From positions 112,620 through 176,619 of the forward strand of contig NZ_LMMV01000022.1 in the NCBI RefSeq assembly GCF_001422405.1: a DNA stretch of 64,000 nucleotides, in the 5' to 3' direction. Position numbers and translations under genes: made by a program. The DNA is from Pseudorhodoferax sp. Leaf267. Lineage in GTDB: Bacteria; Pseudomonadota; Gammaproteobacteria; Burkholderiales; Burkholderiaceae_C. The notes under the pieces are model-generated. The model was not told where the DNA came from. It worked only from the letters and a program-made list of their open reading frames with translations, and did no database searches. Below, piece after piece: positions 7,578 through 15,772 of this stretch; the stretch's first letter is position 1; every line of letters starts with the position of its first letter.

Positions 7578-9221
7578 CTACGCCGCGCCGAGATGCCGGA
7601 TGTGCTCCACATGCGCCAGCATCGAGCGCTCGGCCACGGGCCACATCTTCTCGGGCACGTCGTCGTAGGCGATGGCCACCCAGTCGCGCATGCTGCCGGC
7701 CGGGATGGCGCGCATGGCCTTGAGCACCTTGGCCTCGCGCGCGAGACGGTGGGCCTTGAGGCGGGCGATGGCGCCGGGCGCGTCGCCCAGCACGTAGCCG
7801 TGGGCGGGCAGGATGAAGGCAATGCCGTATTCGGCGCAGGCTGCGCTCAACCGGTCCAGCGAATCCAGGTAGTCGCCCATGTCGCCGTCCGGCGGGTCCA
7901 CCACCGTGGTGCTGCCGTTCAGCACGTGGTCGCCGCTGAACAGCAGCGCGTCTTCCTCCAGCACCAGGCAGACATGGTTGGCCGCGTGGCCGGGCGTGTG
8001 GATGGCTTTGAGCGTGTGGGTCGTGCCGCCGCCTTCCAGCACCAGCCGCTCGCCGTCGGCCATCTCGCGGTCGGGCGTGAAGAGGCTGGCGGGCCGCGCG
8101 GTCGGGCGCGAGGCCAGGCCCAGGATGGGCGGGCGCGGGCGGCCGGCGGCCACGACGCGCTCGGCCAGCGGCCTGGCGCCGGGCGAATGGTCGGCATGCG
8201 AGTGCGTGCAGACGATGGTGCGGATGTCGCCGCCGGCGGCCTGCCACAGGCGTTCCAGGTGCGCCTCGTCGTGCGGACCCGGGTCGATGGCGATGAAGCC
8301 GGTGGCCGTGTCGCCGACCAGGTAGCTGTTGGTGCCGGGGCCCGTCATCACGCCGGGGTTGCCGCAGGTCAGGCGCTGCAGGTTGCGCAAGAGGGCGGTC
8401 GGCTGGTCGTGCCGCCAGTCCAGCGCATGCAGCAACTGGCCGTCCGGGCTCACCAATTCCAGTTCGCCGAACGCGGACTCGTGCTCCATGTAGCGCGCCT
8501 CCGCGCCGGCCAGGAACCCTGCCCGCGGGCAGGAGGTCCACAGCGGCTGCTCGCTGGCGCAGGCGGCCAGCACGGCGTCCACCGTGGCGTAGGCCTGCAG
8601 CCGTTGCAGCGTGCGGATGGTCGGGAAGATGATGGAGAAGCTGCCGGCCGCGTGGCGTGCCAGCGCGTCGGCCGGGCGCACCCAGCAGGGCTCGAACTGC
8701 TCGGCCTCGTCGGCCACGGGCTGCTGGCCTTCGGGCATGCGCGCCACGAGGAAGGGCACGTCGAAGCGCTTGGGCAGGTCGCGGTCGGTGGTCCAGTGGG
8801 CGAGCACGAAGACCTGGTCGGCCGCCAGCTCCAGCCCGCGGGCCGCGCATTGCGGCAGCAGCGGGGCATGGCGGTCCAGCGCGGCGGCGTCGGCGGTGGT
8901 GGCCCATGCGCCGTCTGCGCGGCGGGCCAGCAGCACGCCCAGTTCCTCGAAGCTCTCGCGCACGGCAGCGATGGCCTGGGTCAGCCGCGCATCCTCCTGG
9001 CCCGGCCGGCGCCGGGCCTGGCCGTGCGCCGCGTGGTCGGCCGCGTCGATGGCGCCGCCCGGGAAGACGAAGGCGCCGGGTGCGAAGCTGGCCGTGGTGG
9101 AGCGGCGCGTCATCAGCACCTCGATGCCGTCCGGTGTGTCGCGCAGCAGCAGCACGGTGGCTGCGGGGCGCGGCGTGACGGGTTCGCGCTGCGGGTGGAG
9201 CAGTTGGGTGGGGCGTGGCAT
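7578..9221 (-). CDS. Nudix hydrolase domain fused to a metallo-beta-lactamase-fold hydrolase
   Basis: A 547-residue two-enzyme protein. Residues 15 to about 215 form a Nudix domain: FPGGAID at 53-59 and RESFEELGV at 88-96 are the ends of the Nudix box, separated by an insert of about 28 residues, reminiscent of eukaryotic NUDT19, a CoA-type pyrophosphatase. Residues about 285-547 form a metallo-beta-lactamase fold with THSHADH at 339-345, HTPGH at 408-412, SGDH at 429-432 and PAHG near 480, most like the LACTB2 branch. Substrates are unknown. The ATG at 9221 is preceded by CAGAAT ending 6 bases upstream and no SD, so the message is probably leaderless. It diverges from dapF. Confidence 0.85.
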   Translation of the reverse strand: MPRPTQLLHPQREPVTPRPAATVLLLRDTPDGIEVLMTRRSTTASFAPGAFVFPGGAIDAADHAAHGQARRRPGQEDARLTQAIAAVRESFEELGVLLARRADGAWATTADAAALDRHAPLLPQCAARGLELAADQVFVLAHWTTDRDLPKRFDVPFLVARMPEGQQPVADEAEQFEPCWVRPADALARHAAGSFSIIFPTIRTLQRLQAYATVDAVLAACASEQPLWTSCPRAGFLAGAEARYMEHESAFGELELVSPDGQLLHALDWRHDQPTALLRNLQRLTCGNPGVMTGPGTNSYLVGDTATGFIAIDPGPHDEAHLERLWQAAGGDIRTIVCTHSHADHSPGARPLAERVVAAGRPRPPILGLASRPTARPASLFTPDREMADGERLVLEGGGTTHTLKAIHTPGHAANHVCLVLEEDALLFSGDHVLNGSTTVVDPPDGDMGDYLDSLDRLSAACAEYGIAFILPAHGYVLGDAPGAIARLKAHRLAREAKVLKAMRAIPAGSMRDWVAIAYDDVPEKMWPVAERSMLAHVEHIRHLGAA

Positions 9222-9227
9222 GGCCGG

Positions 9228-9233
9228 ATTCTG
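9228..9233 (-). promoter_or_regulatory. -10 hexamer CAGAAT, probable leaderless start of the Nudix-MBL gene
   Basis: On the minus strand CAGAAT is followed by six bases and then the ATG at 9221. No purine-rich ribosome site fits between them. Transcription starting 6-8 bases after the hexamer would begin on or next to the start codon. Confidence 0.5.
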
Positions 9234-9295
9234 CCGATTTGCCGGCAGGCGTGTGGCCGGGTCTGTCCCCGGGCCGACAGAGCCGGTCACGCCGC

Positions 9296-9301
9296 GATAA
9301 T
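9296..9301 (+). promoter_or_regulatory. -10 hexamer GATAAT, probable leaderless start of dapF
   Basis: GATAAT ends 8 bases before the dapF ATG and the spacer is only C and G without SD. CCGACA at 9274-9279 could serve as -35 with a 16-base spacer. One of the clearest members of the set of close -10 boxes in this window. Confidence 0.55.
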
Positions 9302-9309
9302 CCCCGCCC

Positions 9310-10173
9310 ATGCGAATCCGATTCACCAAGATGCACGGCGCCGGCAACGACTTCGTGGTGCTGGACGAGACCCGCGGCCTGCTGCACCTGAGCCCCGCGC
9401 AATACCGCTTCCTGGCCGACCGCCACTTCGGCGTGGGCGCCGACCAGATCCTGTCGGTGCGGCCTTCCACCGGCCCGGGCGTGGACTTCGAATACGTGAT
9501 CCACAACGCCGACGGCGGTGAGGTCGAGCAGTGCGGCAATGGCGCGCGCTGCTTCTTCCGCTTCGTGCGCGAGCGGGGCCTGAGCGACAAGGAAGCCCTG
9601 ACGGTGCACACGGCCGGTGGCCTGATCACGCCGCGGATGCGCGCCGATGGCCGCGTCACGGTGGACATGGGCCAGCCGGTGTTCGAGCTGGACCGCGTGC
9701 CCTTCGACGCTGCCGGCCTGGTGGCCCATGCCGACTGGGGCCCATGGCGGCTGGCGCTGGGCACCGAGGCCGACAGCCCCATCGTGCAGGTGGCGGTGCT
9801 GTCCATGGGCAACCCGCATGCCGTGCAGCGCGTGGACGACGTGGACGCGGCGCCCGTGGCCGAGCAGGGCCCGCTGATCGAGCACCACCCGCGCTTCCCG
9901 AACCGCGTCAACGCCGGCTTCCTGCAGGTGGTGGACCGCCGCCATGTGCGGCTGCGCGTGTACGAGCGCGGCGCCGGTGAGACCCTGGCCTGCGGCACCG
10001 GCGCCTGCGCGGCCGTGGTGGCCGGCATCCGCCAGGGCTGGCTGGACGGCGAGGTCGACGTGGACACGCGGGGCGGCGTGCTGACCATCGCATGGGCCGG
10101 CGAGGGCGCGCCCGTGCTGATGACCGGCCCGGCGCAAACCGTGTTCGAAGGCGAGATCGAGATTCCAGGATGA
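9310..10173 (+). CDS. dapF: Diaminopimelate epimerase
   Basis: Converts LL- to meso-diaminopimelate in the cytoplasm, the last step before meso-DAP goes to lysine or into peptidoglycan through MurE, also in this window. At 287 residues it has the usual family length. It starts [15 protein letters not shown] and carries both catalytic cysteines in their standard contexts, Cys75 in QCGNGARC and Cys228 in ACGTGACA. It lies 19 bases upstream of the DUF484 gene, followed by xerC; dapF-DUF484-xerC is a common proteobacterial order. It is probably transcribed from the close GATAAT box as a leaderless message. Confidence 0.97.
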   Translation: MRIRFTKMHGAGNDFVVLDETRGLLHLSPAQYRFLADRHFGVGADQILSVRPSTGPGVDFEYVIHNADGGEVEQCGNGARCFFRFVRERGLSDKEALTVHTAGGLITPRMRADGRVTVDMGQPVFELDRVPFDAAGLVAHADWGPWRLALGTEADSPIVQVAVLSMGNPHAVQRVDDVDAAPVAEQGPLIEHHPRFPNRVNAGFLQVVDRRHVRLRVYERGAGETLACGTGACAAVVAGIRQGWLDGEVDVDTRGGVLTIAWAGEGAPVLMTGPAQTVFEGEIEIPG

Positions 10174-10192
10174 CTTTCCGAGTACAGGCAGC

Positions 10193-10876
10193 ATGAACAC
10201 CCACAACCCGATCACCGAAGACGACATCGCCAACTTCCTGATGAACACGCCGGCGTTTTTCGAGCGGCATTCCGAAGTGCTGGCCGCTGTGCAGATGACC
10301 AGCCCGCATGGCAACCGCGCGGTGAGCCTGCAGGAGCGCCAGGCCGAGATGCTGCGCGAGAAGATCAAGGGCCTGGAGCACCGGATCATGGACATGATCC
10401 GCCACGGCAACGAGAACGTGCTGATCGCCGACAAGCTGCAACGCTGGGCGCGCAGTCTGCTGCGCACACGCCAGCCGGCCGAGCTGCCGCAGCGCATCGC
10501 CAGCGAGGTGCAGACCCAGTTCGGCGTGCCGCAGGTGGCGATCAAGGTCTGGGGTGTGTCGGCCGACTACGCCGGCCACAGCTTCGCCCAGGGCGTGAGC
10601 GACGACGCCAAGAGCTTTGCCTCCTCGCTGACGTCGCCCTTTTGCGGCGTGAACCCCGGCTTCGATGCCGTGCAGTGGCTGCCCGATCCGGCGCAGGCCA
10701 TGTCGGTGGTGCTGATGCCGCTGCGCGTGGGCGAGCTGAACAGCGCCGAGCCGGCCTTCGGCATGCTGGTGCTGGCCTCGCCCGATGCGCAGCGCTTCGA
10801 GTCCGGCATGGGCACGGACTTCCTGGAGCGCATCGCCGAACTGGCCAGCGCCGCGCTGTCGCGCCTGCAGGGCTGA
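10193..10876 (+). CDS. DUF484 family protein
   Basis: A 227-residue protein recognised by its start (TEDDIANFLMNTPAFFERHSE is the family hallmark) and its place between dapF and xerC. An N-terminal helical part with a coiled-coil-like stretch (about 45-85) is followed by a GAF-like domain that ends in FLERIAELASAALSRL. Function is unknown; the constant association with xerC suggests a link to chromosome segregation or its control, but nothing in the sequence proves it. The ATG at 10193 leaves 19 bases after dapF. Confidence 0.9.
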   Translation: MNTHNPITEDDIANFLMNTPAFFERHSEVLAAVQMTSPHGNRAVSLQERQAEMLREKIKGLEHRIMDMIRHGNENVLIADKLQRWARSLLRTRQPAELPQRIASEVQTQFGVPQVAIKVWGVSADYAGHSFAQGVSDDAKSFASSLTSPFCGVNPGFDAVQWLPDPAQAMSVVLMPLRVGELNSAEPAFGMLVLASPDAQRFESGMGTDFLERIAELASAALSRLQG

Positions 10877-10881
10877 CGGCC

Positions 10882-11808
10882 ATGGACGCGGACGGCCTGG
10901 TCGACCGCTACCTCACCTACCAGCGCGTCGAAAGGCGCCTGGCGGACCGCACGCTGGCGCTGTACCACGAAGACCTGGTCAAGCTGCGCGCCTTCGCCGA
11001 GGCGGCCGGCGTGCCGCTGCTGCAGGTGCACAACGCCCACATCCGGCGCTGGGTGGCGCAGATGCATGGCGCCGGCCGCAGCGGGCGCGGCATCGCGCTG
11101 ATCCTGTCGGGCTGGCGCGGCTTCTACGCCTGGCTGGGCCGTGAGGGCATGGTGGGCAGCAACCCGGTGCAGGACGTGCGCGCGCCCAGGGCCGGCAAGC
11201 CCCTGCCCAAGGCCTTGGGCGTGGACGAGGCCGTGCAACTGGCCGAGTTCAGCGCCGAGGCCGACGAGCCTTGGCTGGACGCGCGCGACGCCGCCATGGT
11301 CGAACTGCTGTACGGCGCCGGCCTGCGCGTGGCCGAGCTGACCGGGCTGGACGTGCGCGCCGGCCCGCAGGCGCGCGGCTGGATCGACCTGGACGCGGCC
11401 GAAGCCCATGTGCTGGGCAAGGGCAGCAAGCGGCGCAGCGTGCCCATCGGCGCGCAGGCCCAGCGTGCCGTGAAGGCGTGGATCGCCTTGCGCGGCGAGG
11501 TCGGGGCGCTGAACCCGGCGCTGTTCCTGGGCCGGCACGGCACGCGGCTCACTTCGCAATCCATCTGGCAACGCCTGCGCCGGCGCAGTCTGCTGGCCGG
11601 GCTGACGACGCCCGTGCATCCGCACATGCTGCGCCACTCGTTCGCCAGCCACGTGCTGCAGTCCAGCGGCGACCTGCGCGCCGTGCAGGAACTGCTGGGC
11701 CACGCCAACATCGCCACCACACAGGTCTACACGCGGCTGGACTTCCAGCACCTGGCCAAGGCCTACGACGCCGCCCATCCGCGGGCGCGGCGCAAAGCCG
11801 GCACGTGA
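10882..11808 (+). CDS. xerC: Tyrosine recombinase XerC
   Basis: A 308-residue site-specific recombinase that, with XerD, resolves chromosome dimers at dif during division. The N-terminal SAM-like DNA-binding domain covers about 1-95. In the catalytic domain the full set is visible: Arg149 in GAGLRVAEL, the lysine in GKGSK (180-184), His248 and Arg251 in HPHMLRHSF, His274 in LLGH and nucleophile Tyr283 in QVYTRL. The ATG at 10882 is 5 bases after the DUF484 stop, and the genes are co-transcribed. XerC rather than XerD is chosen from this context. Confidence 0.93.
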   Translation: MDADGLVDRYLTYQRVERRLADRTLALYHEDLVKLRAFAEAAGVPLLQVHNAHIRRWVAQMHGAGRSGRGIALILSGWRGFYAWLGREGMVGSNPVQDVRAPRAGKPLPKALGVDEAVQLAEFSAEADEPWLDARDAAMVELLYGAGLRVAELTGLDVRAGPQARGWIDLDAAEAHVLGKGSKRRSVPIGAQAQRAVKAWIALRGEVGALNPALFLGRHGTRLTSQSIWQRLRRRSLLAGLTTPVHPHMLRHSFASHVLQSSGDLRAVQELLGHANIATTQVYTRLDFQHLAKAYDAAHPRARRKAGT

Positions 11809-11811
11809 CGG

Positions 11812-12348
11812 TCAGGCTGCGGGCGCCAGCACCTGCAGCACCCGGCCATCGCCCGTGAACGCGTCACCCACCAGCATGCGAAAGGGCGTGCCTTGCGGCA
11901 GCTGGGGCAGCGCCGTCTGCGGCGTCAGGAATTCGACATGCAGCTGGTGCGTCTGGCCGCGGCGCACCACTTCGCCGGGCGCCACCTGCCAGCGCGACTG
12001 GAAGCCCTGGTGGCCGACCACGAGCACGAAGCGGTGTTCGCCGATAGCCACCGGTCCGTCTTCCGCCGGGATCGAGGCCGGGCGCAGCGTGAGCTCGACC
12101 AGTGCCTGGGGCTCGAAGGCACGGCCCGGCGCGAAGCTCGGCGGCGCCGCAGGCGGCTTGCGCTGCAGCCTGGCGTAGAACCAGCCCACGATGCTGCCGA
12201 CCACGGGCAGCCAGAGCAGCATCATGACGGTGCTGACGTTGTGCACGGTGGAGCCGCGCTCCGCGTAGTGCCGGATGACGGCCGCGACGGCCGCCACGCA
12301 CAACAGCAGGATCACGATGAGTTGGCGGCGGGCTTGGATGGTCGTCAT
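11812..12348 (-). CDS. Two-helix membrane protein of unknown function
   Basis: A 178-residue protein I do not recognise. It has two hydrophobic helices (about 10-25 and 39-58) and then a soluble, beta-rich part of about 110 residues with APGRAFEPQALVELTL and GEHRFVLVVGHQ, which could be a small cytoplasmic or periplasmic sandwich. It is convergent with xerC and diverges from rlmI with only 39 bases between start codons. GATACT lies 6 bases before its ATG, matching the leaderless pattern of neighbouring genes. No function is assigned. Confidence 0.7.
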   Translation of the reverse strand: MTTIQARRQLIVILLLCVAAVAAVIRHYAERGSTVHNVSTVMMLLWLPVVGSIVGWFYARLQRKPPAAPPSFAPGRAFEPQALVELTLRPASIPAEDGPVAIGEHRFVLVVGHQGFQSRWQVAPGEVVRRGQTHQLHVEFLTPQTALPQLPQGTPFRMLVGDAFTGDGRVLQVLAPAA

Positions 12349-12354
12349 GCGGCG

Positions 12355-12360
12355 AGTATC
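12355..12360 (-). promoter_or_regulatory. -10 hexamer GATACT before the unknown membrane protein
   Basis: Minus-strand GATACT followed by CGCCGC and the ATG at 12348. It lies only 14 bases from the oppositely oriented rlmI hexamer, so the two promoters must overlap completely and may exclude each other. Confidence 0.4.
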
Positions 12361-12374
12361 GGCGGGCCGTCGCC

Positions 12375-12380
12375 GACAAT
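12375..12380 (+). promoter_or_regulatory. -10 hexamer GACAAT, probable leaderless start of rlmI
   Basis: GACAAT, seven bases (CCGCGCC), then ATG at 12388. There is no SD and no room for one. The -35 region falls at the start of the divergent gene and shows no clear match. Confidence 0.5.
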
Positions 12381-12387
12381 CCGCGCC

Positions 12388-13587
12388 ATGAAAACCATCC
12401 GCCTGCGCGAGGGCAAAGAAAAGTCGCTGCTGCGCCGCCACCCCTGGGTCTTCGAGTCGGCCATCGCCCGAGGCGGTGCCGATGCCGGCGAGACCGTGCG
12501 CGTGGAGGCCGCGAACGGCGACTTCCTGGCCTGGGCTGCGTTCAGCCCCGCCTCGCGCATCCGTGCGCGAGCCTGGAGCTTCGACGCCGAGCAGCGCATC
12601 GACGCCGCCTTTTTGCGCGCGCAGCTGGAGCGCGCGATTGCCGCGCGCAGCCGCTTCGATATCCGGAGCGACGGCTTGCGCCTGGTGCATGGCGAGTCCG
12701 ACGGGCTGCCCGGCCTGGTGGTCGACCGCTATGGCGACACGCTGGTGGCGCAGTTCGGCTCGGCCGGCGCCGAGCGCTGGAAAGCCCAATTGGCCGACGC
12801 GCTGTGCGGCATCACCGGCCTCACGCGCCTGTACGAACGCTCGGACGCCAGCGTGCGCGGCCTCGAAGGCCTGCCCGAGGCCACGGGCTGGCTGCGCGGC
12901 GACGGGCCCACCGAACTCACCATCACCGAGCACGACTGGCGCCTCACACTGGACGTGGCCACCGGCCACAAGACCGGCTTCTACCTGGACCAGCGCGACA
13001 GCCGCAAGCGGTTCGCCGACACCGTGCAGCGCCTAGGCAGTGCGCGCGTACTGAACTGCTACTGCTACACCGGCGGCTTCACGGTCGCCGCGCTGGCCGG
13101 CATGCGCGCGGCGGGCACCACGGGCGGCCACGTGACCTCGATCGATTCCTCCGGCCCGGCGCTGGCGCGGGCCGCGGCCCATGTGGCGCTGAACGGCTTC
13201 GCGGCCGACCAGGCCGACTTCCTGGACGCCGATGTCAACGCCTCGCTGCGCCGCTTCGCCACCGAAGGCCGGCGCTTCGACGCCATCGTGCTGGACCCGC
13301 CCAAGTTCGCCCCCACGGCTGCCCATGCCGAGCGCGCCGCGCGCGCCTACAAGGACATCAACCGCCTGGCCCTGGGCCTCCTGGAGCCGGGCGGCGTGCT
13401 GTTCACGTATTCCTGCTCCGGCGGCATCCCGGCCGAGCTGTTCCACAAGATCGTGGCCGGCGCGGGCATGGACGCCAAGGTCGACGGCTACATCACCGAC
13501 CGCATGGGCGGCGCGCCCGACCACCCGATGACCATCAACTTTCCCGAGGGTGAGTACCTGAAGGGCCTGGTCGTCATGCGGCGCTGA
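12388..13587 (+). CDS. rlmI: 23S rRNA (cytosine-C5) methyltransferase, RlmI type
   Basis: A 399-residue SAM-dependent methyltransferase. The N-terminal PUA domain (1 to about 75) opens with LREGKEKSLLRRHPWVFESA, typical of RlmI. It is followed by the substrate-binding part (VHGESDGLPGLVVDRYG near 97) and a Rossmann domain with LNCYCYTGGFTVAAL (motif I), VLDPPKFAP (motif IV) and TYSCSGG, which holds the catalytic cysteine. RlmI methylates C1962 of 23S rRNA in E. coli. It stands alone, divergent from the small membrane gene. The leaderless-looking start at 12388 gives the canonical N-terminus. Confidence 0.92.
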   Translation: MKTIRLREGKEKSLLRRHPWVFESAIARGGADAGETVRVEAANGDFLAWAAFSPASRIRARAWSFDAEQRIDAAFLRAQLERAIAARSRFDIRSDGLRLVHGESDGLPGLVVDRYGDTLVAQFGSAGAERWKAQLADALCGITGLTRLYERSDASVRGLEGLPEATGWLRGDGPTELTITEHDWRLTLDVATGHKTGFYLDQRDSRKRFADTVQRLGSARVLNCYCYTGGFTVAALAGMRAAGTTGGHVTSIDSSGPALARAAAHVALNGFAADQADFLDADVNASLRRFATEGRRFDAIVLDPPKFAPTAAHAERAARAYKDINRLALGLLEPGGVLFTYSCSGGIPAELFHKIVAGAGMDAKVDGYITDRMGGAPDHPMTINFPEGEYLKGLVVMRR

Positions 13588-13674
13588 GCGTTCCTGCGCG
13601 GGCCGCAAGGCCTTGGCAAGCTCACTAAACTACCCGCCTTCCGCCGCCCGGCATCCAGATTGCGAGACCTCCCC

Positions 13675-14742
13675 ATGGCCCTGATCCCCGCCACCATCCT
13701 GACCGGCTTTCTCGGCTCGGGCAAAACCACGCTGCTCAAGCGCGTGCTGACCGAGGCCCACGGCCAGAAGATCGCCGTCATCGAAAACGAATTCGGCGAA
13801 GAGAACATCGACAACGAGATCCTGGTCTCCGAGCCCGGCGAGCAGATCATCCAGCTCAACAACGGCTGCGTGTGCTGCTCGATCCGCGAAGACCTGCGCT
13901 CCACGCTGGCCCTCCTGGCCGAGAAGAAGCGCAAGGGCGAGCTGGACTTCGAGCGCGTGGTCATCGAGACCACCGGCTTGGCCGACCCTGGCCCCGTGGC
14001 GCAGACCTTCTTCATGGACGACGAGATCGCCGAGAGTTATCTGCTCGACTCCATCCTCACGCTGGTCGATGCCAAGCACGCCGCCACGCAGCTCAACGAA
14101 CGCCAGGAGGCGCGCCGCCAGGTGGGCTTTGCCGATCAGATCTTCATCAGCAAGACCGACCTGGTCGCCAAGGACGAGGTCGACGCGCTGGTCCATCGCC
14201 TGAAGCACATGAACCCCCGCGCGCCGCACAAGGCCGTGCACTTCGGCGAGGTGGCGCTCAGCGAGGTGTTCGACCTGCGCGGCTTCAACCTGAACGCCAA
14301 GCTAGACATCGACCCCGACTTCCTGAAGGAAGACGACCATGCGCACCACGACCACGACCATGACCATGCACACGAGCATGGCGAGCACTGCGACCACCCC
14401 TCGCATGCGCATGACCATGGGCACGGCCACCACCACCACGTGGACGACGACGTCAAGAGCTTCGTGTTCAAGGCCGACCGCCCGTTCGACCCCGCCAAGC
14501 TCGAAGACTTCCTTGGTGCCGTGGTCAACATCTACGGCGCGCGCATGCTGCGCTACAAGGGTGTTCTCCATATGCAGGGCACCGAGCGCAAGGTGATCTT
14601 CCAGGGCGTGCACCAGCTGATGGGCAGCGACCTGGGCCCGGCCTGGGCCGAGGGCGAGCCGCGCAACAGCAAGATGGTGTTCATCGGCATCGACCTGCCC
14701 AAAGACATCTTTCTGCAGGGCCTGGAGCAGTGCCTGCTGTAG
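13675..14742 (+). CDS. CobW/COG0523-family GTPase with histidine-rich loop (putative zinc chaperone)
   Basis: A 355-residue G3E GTPase. Walker A is GFLGSGKTT (11-19), the metal site is GCVCCS (64-69), followed by ETTGLADP and the base-specificity motif SKTD. A very histidine- and aspartate-rich segment (about 221-257) sits between the GTPase domain and the CobW C-terminal domain and could buffer Zn(II) or another divalent metal. COG0523 proteins deliver metal to client enzymes under scarcity. The next gene is dksA, whose classical form is a zinc protein. No Zur-like operator was seen upstream. I took the ATG at 13675, which gives the family start MALIPATILTGFLGSGKTT. Confidence 0.9.
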   Translation: MALIPATILTGFLGSGKTTLLKRVLTEAHGQKIAVIENEFGEENIDNEILVSEPGEQIIQLNNGCVCCSIREDLRSTLALLAEKKRKGELDFERVVIETTGLADPGPVAQTFFMDDEIAESYLLDSILTLVDAKHAATQLNERQEARRQVGFADQIFISKTDLVAKDEVDALVHRLKHMNPRAPHKAVHFGEVALSEVFDLRGFNLNAKLDIDPDFLKEDDHAHHDHDHDHAHEHGEHCDHPSHAHDHGHGHHHHVDDDVKSFVFKADRPFDPAKLEDFLGAVVNIYGARMLRYKGVLHMQGTERKVIFQGVHQLMGSDLGPAWAEGEPRNSKMVFIGIDLPKDIFLQGLEQCLL

Positions 14743-14757
14743 GCCGGCCAGCCGATT

Positions 14758-14773
14758 GGCACAAAGTTGTGCC
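14758..14773. promoter_or_regulatory. 16-bp palindrome GGCACAA-AG-TTGTGCC upstream of dksA
   Basis: A perfect 7-base inverted repeat with a 2-base centre, 16 bases after the CobW gene stop and 122 bases before the dksA start. It could be an operator or a short hairpin at the end of the CobW transcript. A further perfect hairpin, GCCGGA-GCG-TCCGGC (14846-14860), lies in the dksA leader. Confidence 0.35.
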
Positions 14774-14895
14774 CAGCCGCCGAAAAGCCCCGTATTGAGG
14801 GTATAAACCGTCCCGAAGTTGCGGGCGGCGGTCGAACCCCTGCTTGCCGGAGCGTCCGGCTGGCGGTTTTGACCGGCTCGTGAGGAGGTCCCCGA

Positions 14896-15693
14896 GTGAA
14901 AGATCCATCCGCCCAATCCAAGGCTGCGGCCAAGCCGCACAAGGAACTTGCACACGGCAAGAAGGTTGAACCCACCGTTGCAGTGCCGCCGCCGAAGGCA
15001 GCCGCTGCCAAGACAGGCACGGCCAAGACAGCGGCTCCGGCCACTGGTGCGAACCGCACCAGCAACGTCGTGTCGCCGCCGCCGTCGTCCATTCCCGCGA
15101 AAGCGGGTCGGACTTCGCGGCTCGCGCAAATCACCGTACCATCCATGGGCCCCGCAGTGGCCTCCACCGCTGCGAAGGCCAGTTACCTGCAAGAAGCACC
15201 GTCCCCCATGATTGCCCCGCCGTCACACGTCGCCGCAAAGAAAGACCCGAAGCTGGCCAACAACTGGAAGACCAAACCGGCCGACCAGCTGACCGACCAG
15301 GAAGTCCTGGCCATGCCCGACTCGGAGTACATGAACGAGAAGCAGACGGCGTTCTTCCGGCTCAAGCTGGTCACGTTGAAGCAGGACATGCTCAACAACG
15401 CGGGCGAGACCACGGAACACTTGCGCGAAGACACCGTCGTCGTGCCCGATCCGGCCGACCGCGCCACGATCGAGGAAGAGCACGCGCTGGAACTGCGCAC
15501 GCGCGACCGCGAGCGCAAGCTGCTCAAGAAGATCGAACAGTCCATCAGCCGCATCGACGCGGGTGACTACGGCTACTGCGACGAAACCGGTGAGCCCATC
15601 GGTGTGGGCCGCCTGCTGGCTCGCCCCACGGCCACGCTGTCGCTGGAAGCGCAGCAGCGCCGCGAGCTCAAGCAGAAGATGTTCGGCGACTGA
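14896..15693 (+). CDS. dksA: RNA polymerase-binding transcription factor DksA, long N-terminal extension, single cysteine
   Basis: DksA binds the RNA polymerase secondary channel and works with ppGpp in the stringent response. The last 140 residues are a standard DksA: coiled coil with the DPADRATIEEE acidic tip region and a globular end. Of the four zinc-finger cysteines only Cys228 remains (YGYCDETGEP); the others are Thr231, Ser249 and Ala252, so no classical zinc site exists, as in many Burkholderiales and alphaproteobacteria. About 110 residues rich in Ala, Lys and Pro precede the DksA domain. Start is GTG at 14896, chosen because gaggaggt (14883-14890) is an excellent ribosome site; a later ATG inside the extension cannot be excluded. 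Confidence 0.93.
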   Translation: MKDPSAQSKAAAKPHKELAHGKKVEPTVAVPPPKAAAAKTGTAKTAAPATGANRTSNVVSPPPSSIPAKAGRTSRLAQITVPSMGPAVASTAAKASYLQEAPSPMIAPPSHVAAKKDPKLANNWKTKPADQLTDQEVLAMPDSEYMNEKQTAFFRLKLVTLKQDMLNNAGETTEHLREDTVVVPDPADRATIEEEHALELRTRDRERKLLKKIEQSISRIDAGDYGYCDETGEPIGVGRLLARPTATLSLEAQQRRELKQKMFGD

Positions 15694-15772
15694 GTTCGCG
15701 AGGCGCGTCGCGCCGTCGTCGTTCCCGCGCCCTGTCCAACCACCTGCCCCGCTGCCACCACCTCCCCCGTAC

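Noticed and set aside
7540..10545. Very long open frames on the strand opposite known genes, for example 1001 codons across the Nudix-MBL and dapF genes
   Set aside because: In GC-rich DNA stop codons are rare in the antisense frames. The translations are Arg/His/Ala-rich without any family resemblance, and they cover well-identified genes.
14756..14773. TGGCAC near 14757 as a sigma-54 promoter for dksA
   Set aside because: The GG and GC dinucleotides are 11 bases apart where sigma-54 promoters need 10, and the downstream part reads TTGTGC. The palindrome explains the sequence better.
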